A stretch of 64,000 nucleotides of DNA. Source: Scytonema tolypothrichoides VB-61278 (lineage in GTDB: Bacteria; Cyanobacteriota; Cyanobacteriia; Cyanobacteriales; Nostocaceae). Positions 1 to 8,324 of this stretch are shown here, piece after piece. Made by a program: the position numbers and the translations under genes. The notes under the pieces are model-generated. The model worked only from the letters and a program-made list of their open reading frames with translations. It ran no database searches and was not told where the DNA came from. The DNA is taken from NCBI RefSeq assembly GCF_000828085.3, contig NZ_JXCA02000001.1:905188-969187 (forward strand). Reading direction: 5' to 3'. Position 1 is the first letter of the stretch, and each line of letters begins with the position of its first letter.

Positions 1-48
1 AAAACAAAGTAGCAGACTTTTGGGAGTCATCTTTAGTGCTAATGATGC

Positions 49-249
49 TTATTTTGCTGGCGGTGGTGTAGGTCTGATTGAAGTTATTACAGATGCTGGG
101 TGCTTTAGTAACTCATCTGCAAACTTATCTAAATGCGACCAGAGAACTTCTTTGCGGAGATAGCGACACGAACCGCAGTTAAGACGAATAATTTGAGCGT
201 TGTTGCCAAAAAATATAAGAGGTAGCAGTGTTATACTTAATAACATCAC
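49..249 (-). CDS. Small possible secreted protein, unknown
   Basis: A 66-residue reading frame with a hydrophobic N-terminus (about residues 1-17, rich in Leu, Ile and Phe) that could be a signal peptide or anchor, followed by a short polar part with a Cys-Gly-Ser-Cys pair and a Pro-rich end (TPPPAK). I recognise no family. It is divergent from the next gene, with a perfect palindrome between them. It could be a chance frame; the signal-like start and the divergent promoter region are the only support. Confidence 0.35.
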   Translation of the reverse strand: MMLLSITLLPLIFFGNNAQIIRLNCGSCRYLRKEVLWSHLDKFADELLKHPASVITSIRPTPPPAK

Positions 250-271
250 CCAGATGTTCTTTGCCTAAATA

Positions 272-287
272 ACACGTTTAAACGTGT
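272..287. promoter_or_regulatory. Perfect 16-bp palindrome, possible operator
   Basis: ACACGTTTAAACGTGT reads the same on both strands. It sits between two divergent small genes and ends 7 bases before the ATG at 295. That place and symmetry fit a binding site for a dimeric regulator. No regulator of its own is obvious next to it. Confidence 0.4.
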
Positions 288-294
288 ATAAAGC

Positions 295-603
295 ATGAAA
301 ACCGCTTCAAACCTAATTCCCGAATTTGAAACATTATTTAGACAAAAGTTACGACTCAATAATTGTAGGCTTAAGAAGAAAAAACAAGAGAATCATTATG
401 AAATTACTACTCCCGCCAAAGACATTTTTTTGATGTCTTGGTGCGAGTTTCCAAAAATTAACTTGATATATCAGCCTATAGGCATACGAACAAAGCAGAC
501 TATAGTTTATGAGCGGGCTATCCGTGACCATATTAATTTTTGTGTGAGTAGTGTCCAGGATAACCCAGACTCTAGTCTTATTACTTTAGATAGAGAAAAC
601 TAA
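295..603 (+). CDS. Hypothetical protein, 102 aa
   Basis: A small soluble, basic-to-neutral protein with a Lys-rich stretch (KKKKQ) near residue 28 and no signal peptide or membrane segment. I do not recognise a family. The ATG follows a perfect palindrome, which suggests regulated expression. The stop is followed by an AT-rich stretch up to the radical SAM gene. Coding status is plausible rather than certain; the antisense frame over the same DNA looks worse. Confidence 0.5.
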   Translation: MKTASNLIPEFETLFRQKLRLNNCRLKKKKQENHYEITTPAKDIFLMSWCEFPKINLIYQPIGIRTKQTIVYERAIRDHINFCVSSVQDNPDSSLITLDREN

Positions 604-904
604 AGTTTTTTATTTTTAGTATTTAAAATATCTTCGTTAGATGCGGTTGGCGAAGGTATGACAAAGCCTCCTACAGGTGTGTTGCCACTTGAAACGGTTA
701 ACGACAAATTAATGGTTTGAGTGTCTGTATCATCTCTATATACCTAATTTGTAGTCATTTGACTAACAGTATCAAATACTACTTGCAGGCGTTAATTTGC
801 TTGGGGCAACATTCCAGTTCGACGAGCCGATTGCGAATCTTACGGAGATGCTTTCGGCTATTGATGGGTGTTCGTGGTACTCACAGTTGTGCAAAAAGGA
901 TTTT

Positions 905-2488
905 ATGAAAGCACTATTGATTTACCCTCAGTTTCCCCAGTCCTTTTGGTCTTATGATCGCTTCATGGAAATCGCCGGACTCAAAGCCGTCTTGCCTCCA
1001 CTGGGGATGATTACAGTAGCAGCCCTTCTACCCAAGGACTGGGAAATTAGATTTTGCGATCGCAACGTCAATCTTGAAACAGAGGCTGATTGGGAGTGGT
1101 GTGACCTAGTAATCCTTTCTGCAATGCTGGTGCAGAAACCAGATTTCCATGCCCTGATTCAAAAAGCGGTGCGGTTAGGCAAAAAAGTGGCAGTAGGTGG
1201 TCCGTACCCCACTTCAATCCCGCAAGATGCTCTTGACTCTGGAGCGCATTATCTGGTTTTGGATGAAGGGGAGTTGACAGTTCCACAGTTTCTAGAAGCG
1301 CTCAAAGGTGGCAAAGAGCAAGGAATCTTTCGCTCCCTGGAAAAACCTGATGTCACCCAAAGCCCGATGCCGCGTTTTGACCTGCTGCAACGGGATGCCT
1401 ACTTGATGATGGCTATCCAATTTTCTCGCGGTTGCCCCTTCAACTGCGAGTTTTGCGACATCATTGTCCTCTACGGTCGGAAACCACGCACCAAGGAGCC
1501 TCACCAGACCATAGCCGAGTTACAAGCTCTTTATGATTTAGGCTGGCGAGGGTCACTCTTCATCGTTGATGACAACTTTATTGGAAATCAGCGTAACGTC
1601 AAACGCTTCTTACGAGAATTAATTCCTTGGGTAAAGGAGCACAACTATCCGTTCACCTTCATAACTGAAGCTTCTGTGAATTTGGCAGAAGATGATGAAC
1701 TGTTGCAATTAATGAATGAAGCAGGCTTCTATGCAGTTTTTCTCGGCATAGAAACCCCTGACCAAGACAGCCTGCAAGTCACACAAAAAGTGCAAAATAC
1801 TCGCAATCCGCTCATCGAAGCCTGTCGCAAGATCAATGAAGCAGGGATGCTCATCTATGCGGGGTTTATCCTCGGTTTTGATGGAGAACGCCCAGGAGCA
1901 GGTGAACGGATTCAAGCTTTTGTTGAACAAACCAGTATTCCTCAACCGATGCTGGGCATCCTCCAAGCTTTGCCCAATACTGCTCTATGGAACCGTCTTC
2001 AAAAAGAGCAGCGTTTAGTAGAGGGTATTGGCGGCGTTGAGGTGGGAGACCAGAATACCTTGATGAATTTTGTCCCCACCCGCTCCATCGATGAAATCGC
2101 TAGAGAGTATGTAGAAGGCTTCTGGACGTTGTATGAACCCAGAAACTATCTCAGACGCTGTTTTCAGCAATGTCTCAGTATTGGCTCGCTAGCAAAACGA
2201 AAGCAAACCATGCAATTTTCTCCAGGTAAGGGGTTGCGGCTCGTTGCTCAGTTAATCTGGCATCAGGGCTTACGGCGACCTGAAATTCGCGGGCAGTTCT
2301 GGCAACAACTATGGACGATTCTGCTGAGAAAGCCTCAAGTTCTCAATATGTATTTGGGGCTATGTGCTGCTGGAGAACATTTTTGGGAGTACCGCGCTTT
2401 AGCTAGGGAACGGATTACTCAACAACTAGGCTACGATCCACTGAGAGTGCCTGTGCTAAGAGAGCAAGAACCAATGCTAATCAAATAA
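905..2488 (+). CDS. B12-binding-domain radical SAM protein (DUF4070 type)
   Basis: A radical SAM enzyme of about 527 residues. The N-terminal 150 residues look like a cobalamin-binding fold. The cluster motif is Cys177-x3-Cys181-x2-Cys184 (RGCPFNCEFCDI), followed by the conserved FIVDDNFIGN stretch and GIETPD typical of the DUF4070 group. HpnP, the hopanoid C-2 methylase, belongs to this group. I chose ATG 905 because the protein then opens with MKALLIYPQFP, the usual start; the frame is open upstream to 797 but that extension is not conserved-looking. The substrate cannot be told: a B12-dependent methylase is likely, HpnP itself is not established. It stands alone, with repeat-rich DNA after it. 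Confidence 0.88.
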   Translation: MKALLIYPQFPQSFWSYDRFMEIAGLKAVLPPLGMITVAALLPKDWEIRFCDRNVNLETEADWEWCDLVILSAMLVQKPDFHALIQKAVRLGKKVAVGGPYPTSIPQDALDSGAHYLVLDEGELTVPQFLEALKGGKEQGIFRSLEKPDVTQSPMPRFDLLQRDAYLMMAIQFSRGCPFNCEFCDIIVLYGRKPRTKEPHQTIAELQALYDLGWRGSLFIVDDNFIGNQRNVKRFLRELIPWVKEHNYPFTFITEASVNLAEDDELLQLMNEAGFYAVFLGIETPDQDSLQVTQKVQNTRNPLIEACRKINEAGMLIYAGFILGFDGERPGAGERIQAFVEQTSIPQPMLGILQALPNTALWNRLQKEQRLVEGIGGVEVGDQNTLMNFVPTRSIDEIAREYVEGFWTLYEPRNYLRRCFQQCLSIGSLAKRKQTMQFSPGKGLRLVAQLIWHQGLRRPEIRGQFWQQLWTILLRKPQVLNMYLGLCAAGEHFWEYRALARERITQQLGYDPLRVPVLREQEPMLIK

Positions 2489-2581
2489 AAAAATAAAATA
2501 TAGATGTAACCAACTGCAAATACTCTCAAAACAAAAAGATAAAAAGTTCCTGTTTGTTTTCTGAGGAAAAACCAAACGAGC

Positions 2582-2605
2582 GTGCGATAAGCCGGAGGCT
2601 TGACG
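2582..2605 (+). repeat. Dispersed 24-bp repeat, copy 1
   Basis: The 24 bases from GTGCGATAAGCC to GGCTTGACG occur again, perfectly but inverted, at 61782-61805. The core GCCGGAGGC is a small hairpin. It lies in the gap between the radical SAM gene and the small RHH-like gene; the rest of this gap (2489-2813) shows no gene. Confidence 0.75.
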
Positions 2606-2813
2606 GACTCGCCTGCATTAAAATCACGTTCGTTGTATGGTCTTTTTTGCTAGAACGTAGCCATGACTCACGCAGGCAACGCTAATTCAATATTTGTGTT
2701 GTTTTAGTATTGGCGATATTGGCGATAGTAGGTGCTTACTATTAACAAAGCTTATTGCAACAGACACAGTTAAATAGTTCAACATATGTAATAGATAGCA
2801 AACTTTAACGGAC

Positions 2814-2990
2814 ATGGCAGAAAGTAACCAACTAGAGATACGCTACATTAGTCCTAAAGTGAGACAGTTGATTAAAATGTACGCCGCTGTTAATAACTGT
2901 ACACAGTCTGAAATGTTGGAACGCATTGTTTTGGAGTGGAATGCCCAACAAAGCGGGAGCGAACGACCACCAGGAGACGAAGATGAATAG
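2814..2990 (+). CDS. Small ribbon-helix-helix-like protein, 58 aa
   Basis: A 58-residue frame starting MAESNQLEIRYISP. The pattern is a short strand (LEIRYIS), a helix (KVRQLIKMYAAVNN), a turn, and a second helix (TQSEMLERIVLEW), then an acidic tail ending GDEDE. This is the order of an Arc/CopG ribbon-helix-helix DNA-binding domain, whose dimers bind operators. That assignment rests on pattern only. It ends about 100 bases before recQ in the same direction. No toxin partner is visible, so an orphan antitoxin or plasmid-type regulator is possible but unproved. Confidence 0.6.
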   Translation: MAESNQLEIRYISPKVRQLIKMYAAVNNCTQSEMLERIVLEWNAQQSGSERPPGDEDE

Positions 2991-3093
2991 CTTTATTGTA
3001 AAAGCTTTTAACTCAATCTGATAAGATTACTGAGCCAGTAGCTTAAAACCAGAGGATATATTCAGTCAGTATCACTCCTATTTACTATGGCTC

Positions 3094-4542
3094 ATGAATC
3101 CTTCTACAACACCATCTTGGAATGAAGTCCGCGCTGCATTTCAAAAAATCTGGGGTTATGAAGATTTTCGTCCACCGCAGGGAGAAATTATCCAGAGTTT
3201 GTTAGCAAAAAAAGATGCGCTGATTATCATGCCCACAGGTGGGGGAAAGTCAATTTGTTTTCAACTTCCCGCACTCCTACAAAGTGGATTAACACTTGTT
3301 GTTTCGCCTTTGGTGGCGCTGATGGAAAACCAAGTGCAGGAACTTCGGGAACGCAATTTACCAGCTGCACTTTTGCACAGTGAATTACCAGCTGACAAGC
3401 GGCGTATCACTTTACAAGCTTTGGAACGACAACAACTCAGGTTACTTTACTTGTCGCCAGAAACTTTACTCAGCAAGCCAGTGTGGGAAAGGTTGTGTCA
3501 GCCGCAACTTGTGATTAATGGATTGATACTTGATGAAGCGCATTGTTTGGTACAGTGGGGAGATACTTTTAGACCAGCTTATCGAAGATTGGGGGCAGTA
3601 CGACCAGCGCTACTCAAATCAAAACCATCGGGAACAAATATAGCACTAGCCGCTTTTACCGCCACCGCTGACCCTTTAGCCCAAACTCAAATTCGAGAAA
3701 TTCTTCAGTTACAGCAACCTGTAGTTTTTCGTATTAATCCTTATCGTTCTAATATTAATCCTTCTATTCGTATAGTTTGGACTCCAAGAGGCAGAAAGCA
3801 ACAATTCTTAAAATTTCTTTCCGATAAACCACAACAAACTGGGCTTGTTTACGTTCGGACAAGGCGAGATAGCGAAGAGTTGGCTGCATGGCTGCTAGAG
3901 TTGGGTTACGTTACAGCAGGTTATCATGCAGGATTAGGCGCAGAGGAACGCCGCGATATAGAAACACAATGGCTGAGTGGAAAAATGCCGTTTGTCATCT
4001 GCACGTGTGCTTTTGGTATGGGGATAAATAAGTCTGATGTCCGTTGGGTGGTTCATTTTCACCCGCCATTGTTGATTTCAGAGTACGTGCAGGAAATTGG
4101 ACGTGCTGGAAGAGATGGAAAACCAGCCCAAGCACTGATGTTGATCAGTGAACCAACAGGGTGGTTAGATCCACAAGATAAGCAAAGACAAAAGTTTTTT
4201 GAGGAGAATTTGCAGCAGCAACAGCTAGACGCGCAGCAAGTTTTGAAAAAATTGCCAAAAACGGGGGAAGTGAATGCTGTGGCGCGAGAGTTTCGTGATG
4301 GTGCGATCGCCCTCTCTCTACTACACAGCACCGGACAACTCAAGTGGCTTGACCCTTTCCACTACAGTATCGTTCCAGGGGCGAAAACTAAATCAGTCAC
4401 ACAATCACACGCCACCAAACAGATGAATCAATATCTTACGACTAGGGATTGTCGCTGGCGTTTTTTATTGAGTGCTTTTGGTTTTGATGAAGAAATAAAG
4501 AACTGGCGTTGCGGACATTGTGATAATTGCTGCCGAAAATAA
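3094..4542 (+). CDS. recQ: RecQ-family ATP-dependent DNA helicase
   Basis: A 3'-5' DNA helicase that unwinds recombination and repair intermediates. Walker A is MPTGGGKS, followed by the DEAH box (LILDEAHC), motif III (AFTATA) and motif VI (QEIGRAGRDG). The C-terminus carries a Cys-rich zinc-binding stretch (CRWRF...CGHCDNCCRK). At 482 residues it is a short RecQ: the protein ends at the zinc module, so the HRDC domain of full-length bacterial RecQ is absent. ATG 3094 gives MNPSTTPSWNEV; an earlier ATG at 3087 is out of frame. The preceding gene is the RHH-like protein. Confidence 0.93.
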   Translation: MNPSTTPSWNEVRAAFQKIWGYEDFRPPQGEIIQSLLAKKDALIIMPTGGGKSICFQLPALLQSGLTLVVSPLVALMENQVQELRERNLPAALLHSELPADKRRITLQALERQQLRLLYLSPETLLSKPVWERLCQPQLVINGLILDEAHCLVQWGDTFRPAYRRLGAVRPALLKSKPSGTNIALAAFTATADPLAQTQIREILQLQQPVVFRINPYRSNINPSIRIVWTPRGRKQQFLKFLSDKPQQTGLVYVRTRRDSEELAAWLLELGYVTAGYHAGLGAEERRDIETQWLSGKMPFVICTCAFGMGINKSDVRWVVHFHPPLLISEYVQEIGRAGRDGKPAQALMLISEPTGWLDPQDKQRQKFFEENLQQQQLDAQQVLKKLPKTGEVNAVAREFRDGAIALSLLHSTGQLKWLDPFHYSIVPGAKTKSVTQSHATKQMNQYLTTRDCRWRFLLSAFGFDEEIKNWRCGHCDNCCRK

Positions 4543-4627
4543 CTTTGTATCTTAAATTCTTAAACTCATGAAGCGATAAAACTGATGTAGAAATGTTTGT
4601 ACTTTTTCTTTCTTAGAATAAAGAGTC

Positions 4628-5665
4628 ATGCTCACCCATACATCTACACAAGTTGATCCAACGCTTGCAACGCGACTGCAAGCCATGCCAAAGGTGGAAA
4701 TTCATGTTCATCTAGAAGGAGCAATAGATGCACAAACCGTATATAGCATGGCTGGGCGTAATCAAGTGACCTTGCCAGTTGCCTCATTTGAAGAGTGGAA
4801 ATCTTTTTACCAATTTCGAGACTTCCCTCATTTCGTTGAGGTATACCGCACTGCCACTGGGTGTATGCAAACACCAGATGATTTTGCAGAAATGGCAGAG
4901 CAATTCTTGAAAAATCAGTCACAGCAAAATATCCGTTACAGCGAAGCCTATTTCAGCTTTGCACTGCACCACGGTAAGTTAAGCAATGATGAGCTACTTA
5001 ATGCTTTAGCAGTTGGAACCGCTACAGGGGAAGCCAAATATGGCAGTCGGGTTAAGTTCATTGTTGATATTTCCCGAGAATTTCCTGACTTGCAGAGCCA
5101 AGTTTTAGACTTTGCGCTGCAAGGTCAGGAAAAAGGAATTGTTATCGGCTTTGGCATTGGTGGTCCTGAAACTGGGTATCCCCCTGAAAATTATACTGAG
5201 ACTTTTGCTAAAGCCCGCTCTCAGGGATTAAGAGTGGTGGCACATGCAGGCGAAACAGAAGGACCAGCTAGTATTTGGGGTGCCCTGAACAGTTTACAGG
5301 CAGAACGGATTGGGCACGGTGTACGCTGTTTGGAAGATGCGGTACTTGTAGAAACACTACGTCAGAAGCAGACACCACTTGAGGTTTCACCACAAAGCAA
5401 TTACTGCTTGAGTATCGTCCCACCAGACCAACCTCATCCCATTCGCCAAATGCTAGATGCTGGACTGTACTGTACGCTCAACTCTGACGATCCCCCAATG
5501 TTTAGTACCGACCTCAACAACGAGTATCTGACACTCGCTGGTCAGGGATTTTCTTGGGAAGAATTATGGCAATTGAATTTGAACACTTTGGAAGCCACTT
5601 TCTTGACAGAAGCAGAAAAAAATGCTTATCGTGCTGAGTGGCAAGCGTTTTTACAAAATCTTTGA
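4628..5665 (+). CDS. add: Adenosine deaminase family protein
   Basis: A zinc-dependent amidohydrolase of the adenosine/adenine deaminase family, turning adenosine into inosine plus ammonia. Visible residues: His26 and His28 in KVEIHVHLEGA, the VVAHAGE motif (zinc His and catalytic Glu), ERIGHGVR, and LNSDDPP near the end (zinc Asp). Length 345 is normal. ATG 4628 has an AAAGAG-type stretch before it. Related enzymes in the family act on adenine or 6-aminodeoxyfutalosine, so substrate is inferred. It may feed the purine salvage enzymes seen at 39-42 kb. Confidence 0.9.
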   Translation: MLTHTSTQVDPTLATRLQAMPKVEIHVHLEGAIDAQTVYSMAGRNQVTLPVASFEEWKSFYQFRDFPHFVEVYRTATGCMQTPDDFAEMAEQFLKNQSQQNIRYSEAYFSFALHHGKLSNDELLNALAVGTATGEAKYGSRVKFIVDISREFPDLQSQVLDFALQGQEKGIVIGFGIGGPETGYPPENYTETFAKARSQGLRVVAHAGETEGPASIWGALNSLQAERIGHGVRCLEDAVLVETLRQKQTPLEVSPQSNYCLSIVPPDQPHPIRQMLDAGLYCTLNSDDPPMFSTDLNNEYLTLAGQGFSWEELWQLNLNTLEATFLTEAEKNAYRAEWQAFLQNL

Positions 5666-5750
5666 ATTTTGGGCTAAAGTGCAACGTCACGAGAAAAGTT
5701 AGAAGAATCGATTAAAATGCATCACCGTTAAGCGTTTCTACCAGTCTGCT

Positions 5751-6314
5751 ATGAATAAAAATCAAACCAGCCAGCCTCAACACAGTATTATGTCCATCAG
5801 CGTACGAGTGCTTTCTCCCGCTGATGCTGAATCATATCGTTTTGTGCGTCTGCTTGCACTTCATGAACAACCCCCAGCTTTCGGCTCGTTGCCAGAGGAT
5901 GAACCAAATCTTTCTGAGATAGCTACAAGACTCGCACAGAGCGACGAGCGTTGCTTTTTCGGAGCGTTTCAAGACAATCAACTCATTGGCATCGTCCGGA
6001 TTTCTCGCTATTGCGCATCCAACGAGAAGCACCGCGCTCATCTTGGGGGGCTGTATGTTTTGCCCGCATTCCGTCGCAACGGTTGTGGTAGATCGCTTGT
6101 CAGGCAAGCTTTGAGTTGGGCAACGAACGCCCAAAGCATTAGAAGAGTCAACCTAACTGTCGTCACCCAACAAAAAGCAGCGATCTGTCTTTACCAATCG
6201 CTTGGCTTCCGTATCTACGGTACTGAGCAAGAGACATTCTCGAAACCTGGACGTTTCTACGACGAACACCTGATGACGTTGGAACTCGCTTCGGATAATG
6301 ACCGCAACGTCTAA
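5751..6314 (+). CDS. GNAT-family N-acetyltransferase
   Basis: An acetyl-CoA dependent N-acetyltransferase. The core starts near residue 15 (ISVRVLSPADAESYR) and the acetyl-CoA pyrophosphate loop is RRNGCGRS in motif A (GGLYVLPAFRRNGCG). The later IRRVNLTVVTQQKAAICLYQ and SLGFRIYG are motif B. Length 187 fits one domain. The start is uncertain: ATG 5790 would remove 13 polar residues outside the fold, and neither start has a clear ribosome binding site. The substrate is unknown. It converges on pheS across a shared hairpin. Confidence 0.87.
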   Translation: MNKNQTSQPQHSIMSISVRVLSPADAESYRFVRLLALHEQPPAFGSLPEDEPNLSEIATRLAQSDERCFFGAFQDNQLIGIVRISRYCASNEKHRAHLGGLYVLPAFRRNGCGRSLVRQALSWATNAQSIRRVNLTVVTQQKAAICLYQSLGFRIYGTEQETFSKPGRFYDEHLMTLELASDNDRNV

Positions 6315-6366
6315 CAACAGTATGAACCGGAAGCTTAAGTGATGTTATTGAGCGTATCGCAAGAGA

Positions 6367-6402
6367 AAAGCTACCCAAAAATGGGTAGTCATGGGTAGCT
6401 TT
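6367..6402. terminator. Bidirectional terminator-like hairpin
   Basis: AAAGCTACCCA (6367-6377) pairs perfectly with TGGGTAGCTTT (6392-6402) around a 14-base loop. Its ends carry A and T runs, so it could stop transcription from both the GNAT gene and convergent pheS. The loop carries a second partial TGGGTAG copy, giving an alternative pairing. Confidence 0.65.
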
Positions 6403-6441
6403 GTCCATAGATTAAGTTACAGTTCCTAACTCCTAACTTTT

Positions 6442-7434
6442 TTAAAACTGCCGCAAAAAGCGCAAATCACTGGCATAAAGACGGCGAATATCATCAATTT
6501 GGTGTAAAACCATCGCAAAGCGTTCTACACCAAAACCAGCAGCGAATCCTGTGTAAACTTCCGGATCATACCCCACGGCTTTCAGCACATTTGGATCCAC
6601 CATACCGCAACCCATCACTTCCAGCCAGCGACCATTCCACTGCAAATCAACTTCAGCAGAAGGTTCTGTAAACGGGAAATAACTAGCGCGGAAGCGAATA
6701 GGCAACTCACCAAACATCGCTTGCAAAAATACCTTAATTGTGCCTTTAAGGTCGGTAAATGTCAGTCCTTCGTCAATTGCCAAAAGTTCTATTTGGTGGA
6801 AAACTGCTGAGTGAGTCGCATCTACGTTATCTCTTCGGTAGACTCGTCCTGGCGCTACCACCCGGATGGGCGGTTCCTCAGTTTCCATATAACGAATTTG
6901 TACAGACGAGGTATGAGTCCGCAGCAGATTCCCGTCTGGCAGGTAAAAAGTATCCTGCATATCACGGGCGGGGTGGTCGGGTGGGGTGTTCAGAGCTTCA
7001 AAATTGTAGTAATCTGTTTCCATCTCTGGTCCAGTAGCTACGGTGTAGCCCAAACCGACAAAGATATCCAAAGCTTTGTCGATGACGCCATTGAGGGGAT
7101 GGACGCGACCTTGAGGACGGTAAATTCCTGGCATTGTCACATCCAAGGTTTCAGCATCTAGCTGCGCCTGAATTTTCGCCCCTTCCAAAGTTGCGCGTTG
7201 CTGGTCTAGACTGTTTTGCAAAGCTTCTTTGACTGTGTTGGCGATCGCCCCAAATTTTGGTCTTTCCTCCGCACTCAGTTGTCCCATACTCCGCAACAGC
7301 GCCCCAAGTTGACCTTTTTTCCCGAGGTAGCTGACTCTAAGTTCCTCTAGACGTTCTAGCGTATCAGCGGCGGCGATCGCTTTTTCTCCTTCCTCTCGCA
7401 GTTCTAAAAGTTGAGCCTCTAAACTGTTAGTCAT
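6442..7434 (-). CDS. pheS: Phenylalanine-tRNA ligase alpha subunit
   Basis: The catalytic alpha subunit of the alpha2-beta2 phenylalanyl-tRNA synthetase, charging tRNA-Phe. The N-terminal coiled-coil (residues about 1-90) is followed by the class II core: [39 protein letters not shown] and the Gly-rich end [13 protein letters not shown] (motif 3). Length 330 is typical. The beta subunit gene pheT is not adjacent, which is usual in cyanobacteria. The 5' side carries several TAGTCATTA heptamer-like repeats. Confidence 0.96.
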   Translation of the reverse strand: MTNSLEAQLLELREEGEKAIAAADTLERLEELRVSYLGKKGQLGALLRSMGQLSAEERPKFGAIANTVKEALQNSLDQQRATLEGAKIQAQLDAETLDVTMPGIYRPQGRVHPLNGVIDKALDIFVGLGYTVATGPEMETDYYNFEALNTPPDHPARDMQDTFYLPDGNLLRTHTSSVQIRYMETEEPPIRVVAPGRVYRRDNVDATHSAVFHQIELLAIDEGLTFTDLKGTIKVFLQAMFGELPIRFRASYFPFTEPSAEVDLQWNGRWLEVMGCGMVDPNVLKAVGYDPEVYTGFAAGFGVERFAMVLHQIDDIRRLYASDLRFLRQF

Positions 7435-7747
7435 TAGTTTTTAGTCATTACACTATTCATTAGTCATAGATCCAAGGCTTTGGACTACTGGAGATATAAC
7501 ATATCGTTGACACCGTTATTCTGCCGTATGAAGAACTTGAATCGTCACAAGACAATTGATTTGTCAAAGACAATATTATAACCCAAACTTGTTTTTACCT
7601 GTTTGGCTGCTGTGTAAGGAAGCCAGAATGCAACATTTTCACAACACTTAGAAAGGTATCTGGCGTCCCCACCTTTAAGAAGGATGGCGATTCCTTGGGG
7701 CGACCTGTTAACTTGATGAGCAGCAGTTAGTAAATTCCCCTTCACGT

Positions 7748-8221
7748 ATGTCGTTGTCTGTAGAACAAGTCTATAAGAGAATAAAAGAAATTGAGTGTCT
7801 CGTTGACTCTTCAAGTGAGCGATACGGGCGTTTACTCAACTGGCAAAATCCATCTGATCCATTTTGGCATTATGGGATTGGTCTATCAGAAACACATATT
7901 TTTGATACAGGTCGTGGGTTATGTCCATTTGAGAGAAAAGAGGCAAAATTTGTTGCTGGTATTGACCACATTGCTTTTGATCCAAAGCGAACAATTGAGC
8001 GACTCAAACAAGCCCTTCATGTTTTTGCTAATTGGGAGTACACTTTTCCTGGTTGGAATTGTGAACACCTTGGTCGGTTGATTGCGACAGATAAACCGAG
8101 ATGTTATCAAAGTAAAGGTTTATGGTTCTTGTGTGACCTTACCCCAAAAGGCGACCACAAAACCGCACATCAAATCTTTCGAGCTTACCTAGAGAAGGTT
8201 GATCCTAGTCTCAATCGGTAG
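7748..8221 (+). CDS. LRAT-like (NlpC/P60-related) protein
   Basis: A 157-residue protein with the layout of the lecithin retinol acyltransferase (LRAT) family: His41 in WHYGIGL and Cys105 in WNCEHLGR. The Asn-Cys-Glu-His motif holds the catalytic Cys of LRAT/HRASLS proteins, and the His opens the first strand. Such proteins transfer acyl groups or cleave thioester-type bonds; the bacterial roles are mostly unknown. There is no signal peptide. The gene ends about 100 bases before pilB in the same direction. The family call is by motif only. Confidence 0.6.
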   Translation: MSLSVEQVYKRIKEIECLVDSSSERYGRLLNWQNPSDPFWHYGIGLSETHIFDTGRGLCPFERKEAKFVAGIDHIAFDPKRTIERLKQALHVFANWEYTFPGWNCEHLGRLIATDKPRCYQSKGLWFLCDLTPKGDHKTAHQIFRAYLEKVDPSLNR

Positions 8222-8324
8222 TCATTTTATAAAAAATGTCTCAATTATTATCAGTGTAGATGTCAATTCTATCTCACAGCTTGGGAATACTCTAATTAGA
8301 GTTTCCGTGACTAATTTCTCATAT

